Below are positions 8,504 through 18,038 of a stretch of DNA of 33,905 nt, piece by piece (the stretch's first letter is position 1; every line of letters starts with the position of its first letter). The position numbers and the translations under genes are program-made. Under the pieces are notes generated by a model that saw only the letters and a list, made by a program, of their open reading frames with translations, ran no database searches and was not told the origin of the DNA. Source of the DNA: Acidilobaceae archaeon (GTDB lineage: Archaea > Thermoproteota > Thermoprotei_A > Sulfolobales > Acidilobaceae). Location of the stretch: contig JALUAM010000064.1 of assembly GCA_027051095.1 (NCBI GenBank), forward strand, positions 1-33,905, read 5' to 3'.

Positions 8504-11500
8504 CTACGGCTTGGCCGCTCCGCCGTCTGTCTTGGAAACTGCTGGCTCCTCGATTAACGCATAGAGCCTCTTAACTTTCACGCCACCGGCCCTCTCTAGC
8601 CTAAATCTGCCTACGAATGCATCCATGAAGTCCGAGAATGCTAGGCGATTCCCGCCGTTATACTCGATTGATGCCTGCACTAAAATCCGCGTCTCGCGGG
8701 AGTTTGATGCCAGGAGCTGCGCTAGCCCCGGCGCTATGCTCTTCATCCTCTCTATGTCAGTGAATGTAAGGTCTACCGTGCCCCTGAGCTGGCCGCCGCC
8801 GACTTCTATGACTAGCCTGGCGTTCACGACGTACGATTTCAACGTCCTCTTATAGATTTCGGCTAGCGCTAGTGCTAGCAGATTAGTGAGGGGCCTCGCC
8901 CTCTCGACAGTAAGCTCGGCTTCAACCTCTAGGTCGGCATTCATTAGAAAAGCGTTAGTGTAACCGCCTATCTTTCTCTCCAATAGCTCCCTTAACTCGT
9001 GCAACTCCACCTCCTCATCTATCACGATCCTGCGTCTACCGCGCTCCTGGGACTCTCTTACAGCGGGCACAGAGAACTGCGGAGGAGTTGCTTCAGCCTC
9101 CGCCCCTCTGCTTTCCGCTCTCCTCTCGCATCTCCACGACCTAGAGTCTTCGTCCCACACGGGCTCCACGCAATCTACCGGAGGCTTTGGCCTGCATATA
9201 GTCAGGCCCTCCTCATTCTTAGTCACGAGACAGTAGCGCCTCGCCTCCTCGAGGTTGCAGGGGACGAACAGATACCCCTCGACCTTTCCGATCTTGCCGA
9301 GACAGACCGCGCTGTCCTCCGAGGCGCTCACCGCCACTAGATAACCATCCTCTACAAGCCTAGCAAGAGCTTCAGACACAGCCTCCCTAGCCCTTAGCAC
9401 CATAGGCTTTTCTACGTCGCCCGTGAGGCTCTCAATAACGTCGCTGAGGCTCACAGGCCTCCCGAGGCTCGAGCTCAGAGTCTCCACTAGACGCATCACG
9501 TATGAGGGAGTCAAGCTCCTGCGGACAAGTTTTCCTGCAGCCTCTAGAACCTCCGACACAGCGCCCCACAGCCTACCCCTCTTAATGGCGCCCGGCCTGA
9601 GCGTCTCCCTTGCGAAATCAAAGTCACTACCCACTAGAGCCCTCACAGGGTAGTAAACCTCGATGTACAGCTGCTGCAGCTCGCTTTCAAGCTCCCTCTC
9701 AAGTTTCTCCCTCTCAGATGCTAGACCTTCAAGATCATCGCGCTGCAGGCCGTAACGGTCCTTTTCGGCTTCTATCTCTTCAATCGCCTTTAAGCGTGCT
9801 AGCCCCCTAAGAACCCGTCTATATGCCTCAACGTTAGGCACCAGGAACACCATGGTGTTCCTGTGCCTCCTGAACTCGGAATCCCCTCTCTGACGGTATA
9901 TAATGAAGCGTGACATCAACCTCTTAAGTCTGCGTTCATCGCCGCTCACAACATCCTCCGACTCGGGATCCAACAGCACTACCTTGAGCCTTGGGCTATC
10001 TTCTACTTCCCCTGGGTGGATAGGCCACACTACAAGCCTAGCTTCAGTAGAGGACGCTAATCTTTTTAGCCTCTCCCTTAATTCTTCTCTTAATAATTCT
10101 CTCTTAGCGTTTAATAGTTCTCTAGCTTTCCTGGCAACGATCATGTACACGTTGGCCTTTGTCTTGACAATGTATGCTGTCTCCCCCGTCTCAAGCACCC
10201 TCTTATGTAGATGTGCGGTCTCCCTTGCAAGCTGCTCTAGGACCGACGAAACTAGCTCAACGTTTACACCCCTCAAGGGGGTAACAGCAGCTGCCATCAC
10301 CTCGCTCTCCCTCATGTAGCGTCCCGAGATGCTTCTAAGCAGTATCGCGGAGTAGACCATGGAGGCTACCCTTCCAAGCCCCCTCCTAACACGTTCCTCA
10401 TCGAGGTCTTTCACTACCTCCACGTCGTAAGACACGGCCTCGAGGAGCCTCCTAAGCTGAGGATTATCGACCTTAAGCAAGTCCCGTATCTCATGTCTAG
10501 TAACATCGACGTCGCCTAGAAGGACGAAGTCGCGCGTTACGCCTTGCTCGGGGCTCTTAACCCTGTAGTGTAGCGTCCACGCGGCTATCCTTAACACGTC
10601 TCTAGTGCCCTGGAATCCGGGCGTCTGAGCCACGTTCTCGTACAGCTCCCTCACTAGTAATGGGTGGAATGGGTAGCTCCTCCTTAACTCATCCTTATAC
10701 TCGTCCCTAACCAGCTCGCCTGGATATCTCTCCCGCCTGGACAGGTACTCCTTCATATACCTCCAGGCGGCTCTCTCAGCTGCGTCAGCATCCACCTCTC
10801 TTATGAGAGCGCTCTTGAGGATCTCCGCAGCGTCCGAAGGCCCTACTATGGAGGTCGTCACAGCCACTCTCTGGACGTCGGATAGAAGCGCTTCAACCCC
10901 ACTCGACTCCTCGTACTGCTGCGGCGTGGCTATAACGACTAAAGTGTGCCTCGCGTTGGACGCCGCCACCGCCAAGTTATGGATGAACACCCTTAGGGCG
11001 CTCGCCTCCTTTTCCCTGCCCGTCGAGAGCAGGTTGCGCAGGTATACGGCCAGCTCGTCTATCAGCACCACGGGCTTAAAGCCTCTAGACTCTATCGCGG
11101 AGAAGAGCCTAGAGAGCTCGTCGTGGCCGGGAACCGCGTCCCTATACTCATCTACTTCCCTAGCAAGCCCTCCATCGCCTATGGCCTCCGCAAGCTCTCT
11201 CATAATGAAGACCCATGGGTTAGGGGCCCCGTATCGCCTGCGTAGCGAGACCGGGTCCAGGGCTGCCCCGTCGAAGACGCTCACAGCCACTCTCAGATCC
11301 TGAGGCAGCCTCAAGCCCCTCTCTTCCAAGAATCGCCTCAGCTTCACGCTATCCAACGACCTAGACGGGTTCCTGGCAATATGGTATATTGCCACGAGGG
11401 TATGCGACTTCCCGCCCCCGAAGCCTGTGTGAAGCAGGTATACGGCGTCGCCGCCCCCCTCTACGAGTCTCCTAACAGCCCCGGCCAGTACTTCGGAGAG

Positions 11501-11701
11501 GCCGCTTGAGAAGTAGGTCCTCTCAAAGAACTTAGCGGGGTCCCTATACCTCTCGTCTAGGCACTCCCAGCCCCCGCCAGGGCACCCCCTATGAACGGTC
11601 CACAGCTTAACCGTGAAACTATCGCTCCTAATCCTTCCCTCTACTATCTCCTCGAAAGGCTCCCATCCCACAGGGCCATACTTTCGGGCCTCCACGGCCA
11701 C
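8504..11701 (-). CDS. DUF499-type AAA+ ATPase (BREX BrxC/PglY-like), putative defence protein
   Basis: Walker A LLHTGFGGGKSHTLVAIYHIA, Walker B-like KPVVLIDELAVYLR, sensor-like HTLVVIATPQQYEE, and overall DUF499 layout (1065 aa). GTG start. Confidence 0.85.
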   Translation of the reverse strand: MAVEARKYGPVGWEPFEEIVEGRIRSDSFTVKLWTVHRGCPGGGWECLDERYRDPAKFFERTYFSSGLSEVLAGAVRRLVEGGGDAVYLLHTGFGGGKSHTLVAIYHIARNPSRSLDSVKLRRFLEERGLRLPQDLRVAVSVFDGAALDPVSLRRRYGAPNPWVFIMRELAEAIGDGGLAREVDEYRDAVPGHDELSRLFSAIESRGFKPVVLIDELAVYLRNLLSTGREKEASALRVFIHNLAVAASNARHTLVVIATPQQYEESSGVEALLSDVQRVAVTTSIVGPSDAAEILKSALIREVDADAAERAAWRYMKEYLSRRERYPGELVRDEYKDELRRSYPFHPLLVRELYENVAQTPGFQGTRDVLRIAAWTLHYRVKSPEQGVTRDFVLLGDVDVTRHEIRDLLKVDNPQLRRLLEAVSYDVEVVKDLDEERVRRGLGRVASMVYSAILLRSISGRYMRESEVMAAAVTPLRGVNVELVSSVLEQLARETAHLHKRVLETGETAYIVKTKANVYMIVARKARELLNAKRELLREELRERLKRLASSTEARLVVWPIHPGEVEDSPRLKVVLLDPESEDVVSGDERRLKRLMSRFIIYRQRGDSEFRRHRNTMVFLVPNVEAYRRVLRGLARLKAIEEIEAEKDRYGLQRDDLEGLASEREKLERELESELQQLYIEVYYPVRALVGSDFDFARETLRPGAIKRGRLWGAVSEVLEAAGKLVRRSLTPSYVMRLVETLSSSLGRPVSLSDVIESLTGDVEKPMVLRAREAVSEALARLVEDGYLVAVSASEDSAVCLGKIGKVEGYLFVPCNLEEARRYCLVTKNEEGLTICRPKPPVDCVEPVWDEDSRSWRCERRAESRGAEAEATPPQFSVPAVRESQERGRRRIVIDEEVELHELRELLERKIGGYTNAFLMNADLEVEAELTVERARPLTNLLALALAEIYKRTLKSYVVNARLVIEVGGGQLRGTVDLTFTDIERMKSIAPGLAQLLASNSRETRILVQASIEYNGGNRLAFSDFMDAFVGRFRLERAGGVKVKRLYALIEEPAVSKTDGGAAKP

Positions 11702-11761
11702 AGCCGGCTACCCGGGTCTATAGCCTCCAGCTACACTAATTTATAATTTAAATGTGCTATG

Positions 11762-14413
11762 TTAAAAGAACTCGTCGAGCCTCTTTACCCGCCTATCGGC
11801 TCCCAGCCCTGAATTACTACCCTTATGCTTCTCGATGCACAGCTCGACTAGCGTTGAGAGCGCTTCTTTCTCCTCACCCTGCGAGTCGCCCCGCAAGGCC
11901 TCAATATACCTACACACGCCCCCGTCCAGAACGTAGCCCGCATCCTCCAGCGCCTTAGCAGCGCTCCTAGCGCCTCTCACCCCAACTATTCTCACCGCGA
12001 GAGCTAGCGCCTCAACCAGGCTCGAGGGGGAAACCGAAGGTTGGATCTCGATGAGGCTCTTGACAGGGTACTTCTTGACCCCGCCCGTTACTCTAGGCTT
12101 CCCTGCGAATCGCCTGAGAAAGCTGTCGTGGTCTACTCCAAACGCGTAGCCCAGCCTCCTAGCGTCGTCGTACTCTAGCTCCCCGTAGATGACCCTAGCA
12201 ACTAGGTACATGAGGGAGGTTGGATCGGCGTTGACGCTCCCAAGCGTCTCATAAACGAACCTCCTAACGGCGACCTTGACGGCGTAGTCGATCAGGGCCT
12301 TCACAGACAATTCTCCGCCTTCCAGGCTCTGTAGGGGCCAGCAATCGCCTACAGCCCTGAACGCCGCCCCTATCGCAGCCATTATCGCATCGACCCAGTT
12401 AAGGTCTAGCTTCAAGGCGAGCGATACAGCCATCTCCACCGCATCCTCGGTTTTCTTCCTGACCTGAGCGTCCCAGAAGCAGCCGGAACCCTTGACTCTG
12501 GGTAGAGCCGCCACTACCATCATGCTCTTCACAGCAGCCTTGCGGGCTATGTGAATGCTCCTGGTCTGCTCGGAGGCTACGCTCCACACGGCCACGGGCT
12601 TCCAGCCCGCGTCCAGAAGCGCCTTGAATATCGCGTATAGGCCTTCGCTGCTGCGATGAGCATAGAGCACAGCGAGCCTCGAGACCCCGGCCTCCCTTAG
12701 AGCCCCAAAGGCCATGGACAGTCTCGATATAAACCACTCGCCGTCCCGCCCCCGCGCCCTGTTAACAACGATTTCATCATCCTTCGGCGTCAGCTCCCAC
12801 ATGAACGCCTCCGGGTACAAGTGGCCTATGCTCCTCTTGAACCACACATAGAAGAAGTCGCTTAGCTCCGCGTACTGGACGTTATCGTAGTAGGGGGGAT
12901 CTGCCACAGCGTACAGCCTCCCAGAGATACCCTCATAGAGCGTGGGGTCTGCCGCGTCACCCAGCCTCACCTCGACACTCCCCGGCGAGCCCTCAAGCAG
13001 CTCCACAATCTTCTCGAGAGCCCTCACAACGCCCGTTTGACTAAAGAACACCCAATATATACTTGAGGCGTCCGAAAGTGGATCTCCCTCGCCGAAGTCC
13101 TCGCCGAACACGTAAGCGTGCATGTAGAAGGTATGGTTTATTGAACCCTTGCCGTGAGGATCCCATGTAGTTATAGCTGAGTTGTAGTCGAGCAGCTTGC
13201 CATGGCCCAGTGCGAGGTATGTCGTCACAGCCTTGGCGTACTCGGGCTCATACCCCTCGCTAAGCATTCTATTATAGGCCTCTCTCACTAGGCCGACTAT
13301 AGTAGCATGAGTTAGGAGCTGACGAGCATTAAATAGTTTATAAAATTTGTCTAAACCTCTGCTAAGCATGTCAATTGTTTTATCGCCTTTTGGAATCTTT
13401 TCTATGGGTATTAAATCTTCCGTGATTAGTTTCTCCCAGGATGCCCTGAGGTCCTCCTCCGCCCTTCTATAGGCTTTAAGCATCTCCTCCGTGGGCTCAG
13501 CGTACGACCCGTCCTCCAGCTTCACTGCAGCCATGACAGCCGGGTGATAGCCGTACATTCCCTTGGACTCCCATGACTCCATCGCCCTCCTATACTGTCT
13601 CTTGAGCTCCTCCGAGCTGAGCACCCCCCGGAGGCAGCTCAGCTTCTTGCCTCTCGCCGTCGCTAGCCCGCGGGCCTCTTCCGGCGATGCCCTCACCACT
13701 CTTAGCAATGGCTCGCCTCTCTCCGTGAACCCCTCGAGCCTCAGAGCAGCGCCGTTATCCTCTGAGAGCAGGGGGTTGGCCAGCGCTGGCATGAGTGTGC
13801 CGTCAGGGCACTTGTAGACCCTGACCCACACGTAGTTCGTGGGCCTGCCCCTAGGGTGGGGAGGGTAGTATTTTTCAAGCCTCCTCTGCGCCTCCTCTAC
13901 TAGCCATTCAGCCCACTTCCTGACGTCGCGTGCTAGCCCTTTCCCGTACCTTAGCGGGTATTCCAGGGTAGCCTTCAGTATCACGTAGGCCACTGGGTTG
14001 TACTCGGCCGCTACTACCCTCTTGTAGCCTAGGCGGAGGGCTTCGAAGGGGAGGCTTCCGCCGCCGGCGAAGGGGTCTATCAGAGTGGCTTCGCTCACGG
14101 CGCTGTGAGCCTTCACCCAGCCCCTGTCCGGGCTGTAATTATATGCTGGCCGGGGGGGCCTATTATGCAGCCTTATCGCTCTAAGGAACTGATTGATTAA
14201 GTCTTTATCAGGGGTGCCGTCAACGTCGACGGCTAAGGCCGCTACTATCGCTCTAGACGCTGCTAGGGGCCTCCTAGCCCACCAAAGATGTAGATAGAAA
14301 ATCGGCGGGAATCTTGCACCCCTTTCCCTCTGGGACTCGAAGCCAGCCTTATCTGCCGGGAAGTAGTGCTGGAGGAGGGGCTCCAACTTCGGCACCCAGC
14401 TCCCTTTCCACAT
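11762..14413 (-). CDS. DUF1156-domain DNA methylase (predicted adenine-specific, COG1743-like)
   Basis: N-terminal DUF1156 signature FYLHLWWARRPLAASRAIVAALA; motif I LIDPFAGGGSLPFEALRLGYKRVVAAEYNPVAYVILKATLEYP; motif IV AVADPPYYDNVQYAELSDFFYVWFKRS. Confidence 0.9.
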   Translation of the reverse strand: MWKGSWVPKLEPLLQHYFPADKAGFESQRERGARFPPIFYLHLWWARRPLAASRAIVAALAVDVDGTPDKDLINQFLRAIRLHNRPPRPAYNYSPDRGWVKAHSAVSEATLIDPFAGGGSLPFEALRLGYKRVVAAEYNPVAYVILKATLEYPLRYGKGLARDVRKWAEWLVEEAQRRLEKYYPPHPRGRPTNYVWVRVYKCPDGTLMPALANPLLSEDNGAALRLEGFTERGEPLLRVVRASPEEARGLATARGKKLSCLRGVLSSEELKRQYRRAMESWESKGMYGYHPAVMAAVKLEDGSYAEPTEEMLKAYRRAEEDLRASWEKLITEDLIPIEKIPKGDKTIDMLSRGLDKFYKLFNARQLLTHATIVGLVREAYNRMLSEGYEPEYAKAVTTYLALGHGKLLDYNSAITTWDPHGKGSINHTFYMHAYVFGEDFGEGDPLSDASSIYWVFFSQTGVVRALEKIVELLEGSPGSVEVRLGDAADPTLYEGISGRLYAVADPPYYDNVQYAELSDFFYVWFKRSIGHLYPEAFMWELTPKDDEIVVNRARGRDGEWFISRLSMAFGALREAGVSRLAVLYAHRSSEGLYAIFKALLDAGWKPVAVWSVASEQTRSIHIARKAAVKSMMVVAALPRVKGSGCFWDAQVRKKTEDAVEMAVSLALKLDLNWVDAIMAAIGAAFRAVGDCWPLQSLEGGELSVKALIDYAVKVAVRRFVYETLGSVNADPTSLMYLVARVIYGELEYDDARRLGYAFGVDHDSFLRRFAGKPRVTGGVKKYPVKSLIEIQPSVSPSSLVEALALAVRIVGVRGARSAAKALEDAGYVLDGGVCRYIEALRGDSQGEEKEALSTLVELCIEKHKGSNSGLGADRRVKRLDEFF

Positions 14414-14430
14414 CCAATCTTAAAGAGGGG

Positions 14431-14440
14431 CGCTGCAGCG
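14431..14440. repeat. Perfect 10-bp palindrome CGCTGCAGCG in the divergent intergenic region
   Basis: CGCTGCAGCG equals its own reverse complement. Confidence 0.6.
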
Positions 14441-14442
14441 TT

Positions 14443-14451
14443 CCTTATTAG
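14443..14451. promoter_or_regulatory. Candidate shared TATA-like element between divergent DUF1156 methylase and nuclease genes
   Basis: CCTTATTAG is the only AT-rich box roughly midway in the 62-bp gap, about 30 nt from each start codon (14413 minus, 14476 plus). Confidence 0.4.
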
Positions 14452-14475
14452 CCCCGCCGCTGTCTCAATTTACTG

Positions 14476-16404
14476 GTGCCCCTTTGCTTGCTAATTGAGG
14501 GTTTCTTCGCCCGCGAGACCGGCAAGAGCGCCTGCGGCGATATAGGCCTCAGGATGCTATCGCGGACAGCTCACCTCGTGAGGGCTAGGAGCGTCGCTAC
14601 AGCCGCCGCAGGCTGCGTGTTCCAGGCCAGGCTCGGAGAGGCTATGGGCGTGAGGGGCTTCTACCACTCTGTGCTGCCGGGTAAGGGCGAGGCCCTTCAC
14701 CTTCTCCTAGCTCTGTCATTCCCCAGGGCTTTTAGGGAGTTCGTGGATAGGGGTTTCGAGCGTGGCCTGTGGCTCGAGGACGTCGCTTCTGAGGCCCTGG
14801 AGAGGATGAAGGACCTGGGGTTCAGCGAGGAGGAGCTCGGCGGTGAGAGCCCTGATAGACTAGCTGAAGACGCTGCCCTAATGTTAGAGGGAGGCCTCAT
14901 TTTCGTCGAGGAGGCGTTCAGGGCTCTCCACGGAAATGAGTGGAGGGAGGCTCTGGCCAGGTCCTCGGTGATAGTTGAAGCCCACATGCTAAGCTACACT
15001 TTCCATATATGGGGGGTTCCCGACGTCATTGTAGAGTACCCTGAAGGTGGTACCGCCGCCGTTATAGAATGGAAGAGCTATACGCCCAGCGAGTCCAGGT
15101 CGGCGCAGGTCAGCGAGGTTGACGAGGCGCAGGCCTACGTATACGCAATCCTCGAGGCCGAGAGGCTCCACGGCGACCCTAATAAGAGCATGAGTTTCGA
15201 GGAGCTGAAGAGGCTCGTTCTCGGCTCGCCCCCCGGAGGCTCGGGGGCTAGGGTGATACCGGGGGTAGTCAGGCTCGTTAGGACCTCCAGGGCCAACCCG
15301 GTTAGGGTCAGGCACCCTCTCCTCTGCATAGGCCTTAATAGGAGGGAGAAGTGCAGCTACGATGAGCTAAGCGATCTTCTAGCTAGGATAGTGCTGGCTG
15401 CCGAGCATCTGGCCCTCACTCTCGCCGACGTCTCCGGCATGCTGAAAGGCGAGGGGGTGCCAGAGTCTCTATGCAGCGTTCTAGGGCGCGACGGTACTCC
15501 AAGAATCGTGTTTAGGAGGGTACCCGAGGTTGAAGTTGACGGTAGAAGAATTAAATTAAGGTGGGGTAACCCCCTCAAGGAACCGCCCCATTGGATATGC
15601 AAGATGTGCCGTCCCGAAGTAAGAGAGGTCTGTAAGTACTACCTCTCCCGAGGAGGCAGTATACTAGACATTGACCAAAGGCTCCTGGAGCGGTCTGTGA
15701 AGGAGGCGCTGGAGAGCGCGAGGGACCATATATGGAGGGAGTCGTGGCGCGCGAGGTTTAGAATATACGGGTTGAGGGAGAACGCCCTGAGACCCTATAA
15801 AGTCTTTAGGAGCTTAGCCCTCAAGTTCGGCGCCGACGGGGGCTGGATTAAGGGTCACATAGATACAAGGGTATCGAATGAAGGGTACAGGCTCGATTAT
15901 TTCGATGAGGCTAGGGTTGAGGATGGCGTCCTAGTGCTGAGGAGGCCCCCGACTAGGTGGGAGCGCGAGAAAGAGGTCCTAGTCACCCTGAGGGAGGGGA
16001 GGCCCGCGGCCGTTTTCTTCAGGGAGAGACACGTGAAGGACCCGCTTCTCAGGCTCAGCTTTCACGGCGCCGTATCCAGCGTGAGATACGATAGGGTTGA
16101 GGGCTACGTTGTAGTGGAGATAGCTCCCTCCCACAAGCCCTCGCGGGTGAACTTAGAGACTCTGCAGGACGCGATCGAGAGTAGGCCCGAGATAGCTGAG
16201 GGCGTAGTAGCCATAGAAGTCAACGTTGACCTGACGCAGCTCGAGCTGCTGGGCATCACGGCTGCAGAGATAGGTACCGCTGTTAGGCTGAGGGAAGCTG
16301 CTGAGAGAATTGCGAGGGGGGAGGAGGAGCCCGAGGACCTGCTGGCTTTCTACTTCGGTGGAGTCCCCCCGGCTTTCTGGAAAAAGGTGCGTGATCATGG
16401 TTAG
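14476..16404 (+). CDS. Cas4/RecB-like PD-(D/E)xK nuclease with putative Fe-S cysteines, putative defence nuclease
   Basis: WGVPDVIVEYPEGGTAAVIEWKSYTP (PD...ExK), downstream VDEAQAYVYA (QxxxY), and WICKMCRPEVREVCKYY with an upstream Cys, a Cas4/AddB-like cysteine layout. Start may be GTG 14476 or ATG 14554. Confidence 0.75.
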   Translation: MPLCLLIEGFFARETGKSACGDIGLRMLSRTAHLVRARSVATAAAGCVFQARLGEAMGVRGFYHSVLPGKGEALHLLLALSFPRAFREFVDRGFERGLWLEDVASEALERMKDLGFSEEELGGESPDRLAEDAALMLEGGLIFVEEAFRALHGNEWREALARSSVIVEAHMLSYTFHIWGVPDVIVEYPEGGTAAVIEWKSYTPSESRSAQVSEVDEAQAYVYAILEAERLHGDPNKSMSFEELKRLVLGSPPGGSGARVIPGVVRLVRTSRANPVRVRHPLLCIGLNRREKCSYDELSDLLARIVLAAEHLALTLADVSGMLKGEGVPESLCSVLGRDGTPRIVFRRVPEVEVDGRRIKLRWGNPLKEPPHWICKMCRPEVREVCKYYLSRGGSILDIDQRLLERSVKEALESARDHIWRESWRARFRIYGLRENALRPYKVFRSLALKFGADGGWIKGHIDTRVSNEGYRLDYFDEARVEDGVLVLRRPPTRWEREKEVLVTLREGRPAAVFFRERHVKDPLLRLSFHGAVSSVRYDRVEGYVVVEIAPSHKPSRVNLETLQDAIESRPEIAEGVVAIEVNVDLTQLELLGITAAEIGTAVRLREAAERIARGEEEPEDLLAFYFGGVPPAFWKKVRDHG

Positions 16405-17950
16405 GATTTCATTATGCGATGCTATAAGGAGGGCGATGGAACTATCGAATAGACGATGGGGACCGCTAAGACTAAACGAGAGCCAGGAGAAAGCGCTGAG
16501 ATTGTTGGAGGAGGCTGTTAAGGGCTCAATAGACGTGCCGCTCGGAGCAGTCCAGGGCCCTCCCGGCACCGGAAAGACTAGCGTTGTCGAGGCGTTTGCA
16601 GATAGAGTGCTGCCTCGCTTTCTAGACGATATTGAGAGTAGGGAGATCATTATTTACGTGGCGCCTACTAACCACTTAGCGGTTGAAGCATTTGTAAGGA
16701 TAGCGTCTACTCTGCTCTCTAAAGGCCTCTTCACGGTGAGAGACCTCATCGACATGATAAGGGTTTACGGCTACAAAATATCGCCGGGTGACTGCAAGAG
16801 CCTGGAGAGGCTCCATGGAGTCACGGCAGACATGGTTAGGCAGGTTCTCCAGGACTACATCGAGCCCGGCGCGGTCAAGTTAGTATTCACCACGGAGTTC
16901 CAGAGGGTTAGCGGAAAGTTTAGAGAGAGCCCGGAGAAAGTGCACCTGATAGTCGATGAGGCAAGCAAGTCTCCTTACTTTAGGGCTTTTCTCCCCGTGG
17001 CCGACTATATCATGAGGTATAGTGGATACCCCGCGTCGCTCATAGCATTAGGCGATCCAGAGCAGGCTATAGCAGTGCCTGAGGAGCTAAGGAAAGACGT
17101 CCCCCTTCTCATGAAAAAGGTTATAAGGCTCCTAAAAGAGGGGGGCCTCAGCGGCTCGAATTACGTATTCCTAAACATTACATACAGGCTACCTAAACCT
17201 AGCGAAGAGCCCATAAGCCGGGGATTCTACGATGGAATGTTGAAGGCTCGTTTTACGTCGATCGAGAGACTGAGAGATATGAGCGAAGTTTTTGTTGATG
17301 AAAGGGAGAGAGTCCTCGAGGAGCTAGGCAAGCTGCGGGCCCTCGACAACGAGACAGAACGCATACATGATGCGCTCTACAACGCCGTCACCTCGGACGC
17401 CCCGATAGTAGTTATTGATACAGGCAGATTCTCTCCCCTATCTATGAGAGCCACTTTATCAACGTACGACGCTAAGAGGGCTAAAGCGTCGGCTAAGGCT
17501 CTCCTAATTTTAGGGCTCTATAGGCGAGTGGCTGGCGGCGAATTCGACGTTATGGCTCTCACGCCTTACAGCGACATGGCATATAATATTGAGTACCTCA
17601 TGGCCTCGAGATACGGCCATTTAGTTAGAACCCTTCCGCCCTCGCGGACGGTCCACTCTGTTATAGGCGGCGAAGCTGATGCCATTGTAGCCGTACTAGG
17701 CAAGGAATACGCCTTATCCCGCGTGTATAGCCCGTTTATGGATGAGAGGGAATACCAGACAATATACTTTAACGAGCCCCAGGTGCTGAATGTGCAGCTT
17801 AGCAGGCATAGGAAATTGCTGGTTATAGTGGGCCACGTAGACGGCCTTGCCTCTACGCAGAAAAAGGGCGAATGGAAGAAGTTAGCGGTTACAGCAGAAA
17901 CCGTTAACAGGCTTGTAGACGAGGGCCTAGCTATCCGCATCAAAGTCTAG
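16397..17950 (+). CDS. SF1 (Dna2/UPF1-like) DNA/RNA helicase
   Basis: Q-motif NESQEKAL, Walker A VQGPPGTGKTSVVEAF, motif II VHLIVDEASKSP, motif III ALGDPEQAI, TVHSVIGGEADAIV, NVQLSRHRKLLVIVG. ATG 16397 lies inside the end of the nuclease gene (8-nt overlap). Confidence 0.85.
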   Translation: MVRISLCDAIRRAMELSNRRWGPLRLNESQEKALRLLEEAVKGSIDVPLGAVQGPPGTGKTSVVEAFADRVLPRFLDDIESREIIIYVAPTNHLAVEAFVRIASTLLSKGLFTVRDLIDMIRVYGYKISPGDCKSLERLHGVTADMVRQVLQDYIEPGAVKLVFTTEFQRVSGKFRESPEKVHLIVDEASKSPYFRAFLPVADYIMRYSGYPASLIALGDPEQAIAVPEELRKDVPLLMKKVIRLLKEGGLSGSNYVFLNITYRLPKPSEEPISRGFYDGMLKARFTSIERLRDMSEVFVDERERVLEELGKLRALDNETERIHDALYNAVTSDAPIVVIDTGRFSPLSMRATLSTYDAKRAKASAKALLILGLYRRVAGGEFDVMALTPYSDMAYNIEYLMASRYGHLVRTLPPSRTVHSVIGGEADAIVAVLGKEYALSRVYSPFMDEREYQTIYFNEPQVLNVQLSRHRKLLVIVGHVDGLASTQKKGEWKKLAVTAETVNRLVDEGLAIRIKV

Positions 17951-18038
17951 GGGAGCCGCCTTCGTAAGCCCAAGCAATTACACTCCTAACCTGTCCCAGC
18001 CGCTCCCAGCCGGGAAACCCTTAAGCGGGGTGTGAAGG

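Noticed and set aside
17994-18013. Tandem 10-bp repeat TCCCAGCCGC/TCCCAGCCGG before the second methylase
   Set aside because: Only two units in GC-rich sequence; likely chance, no array.
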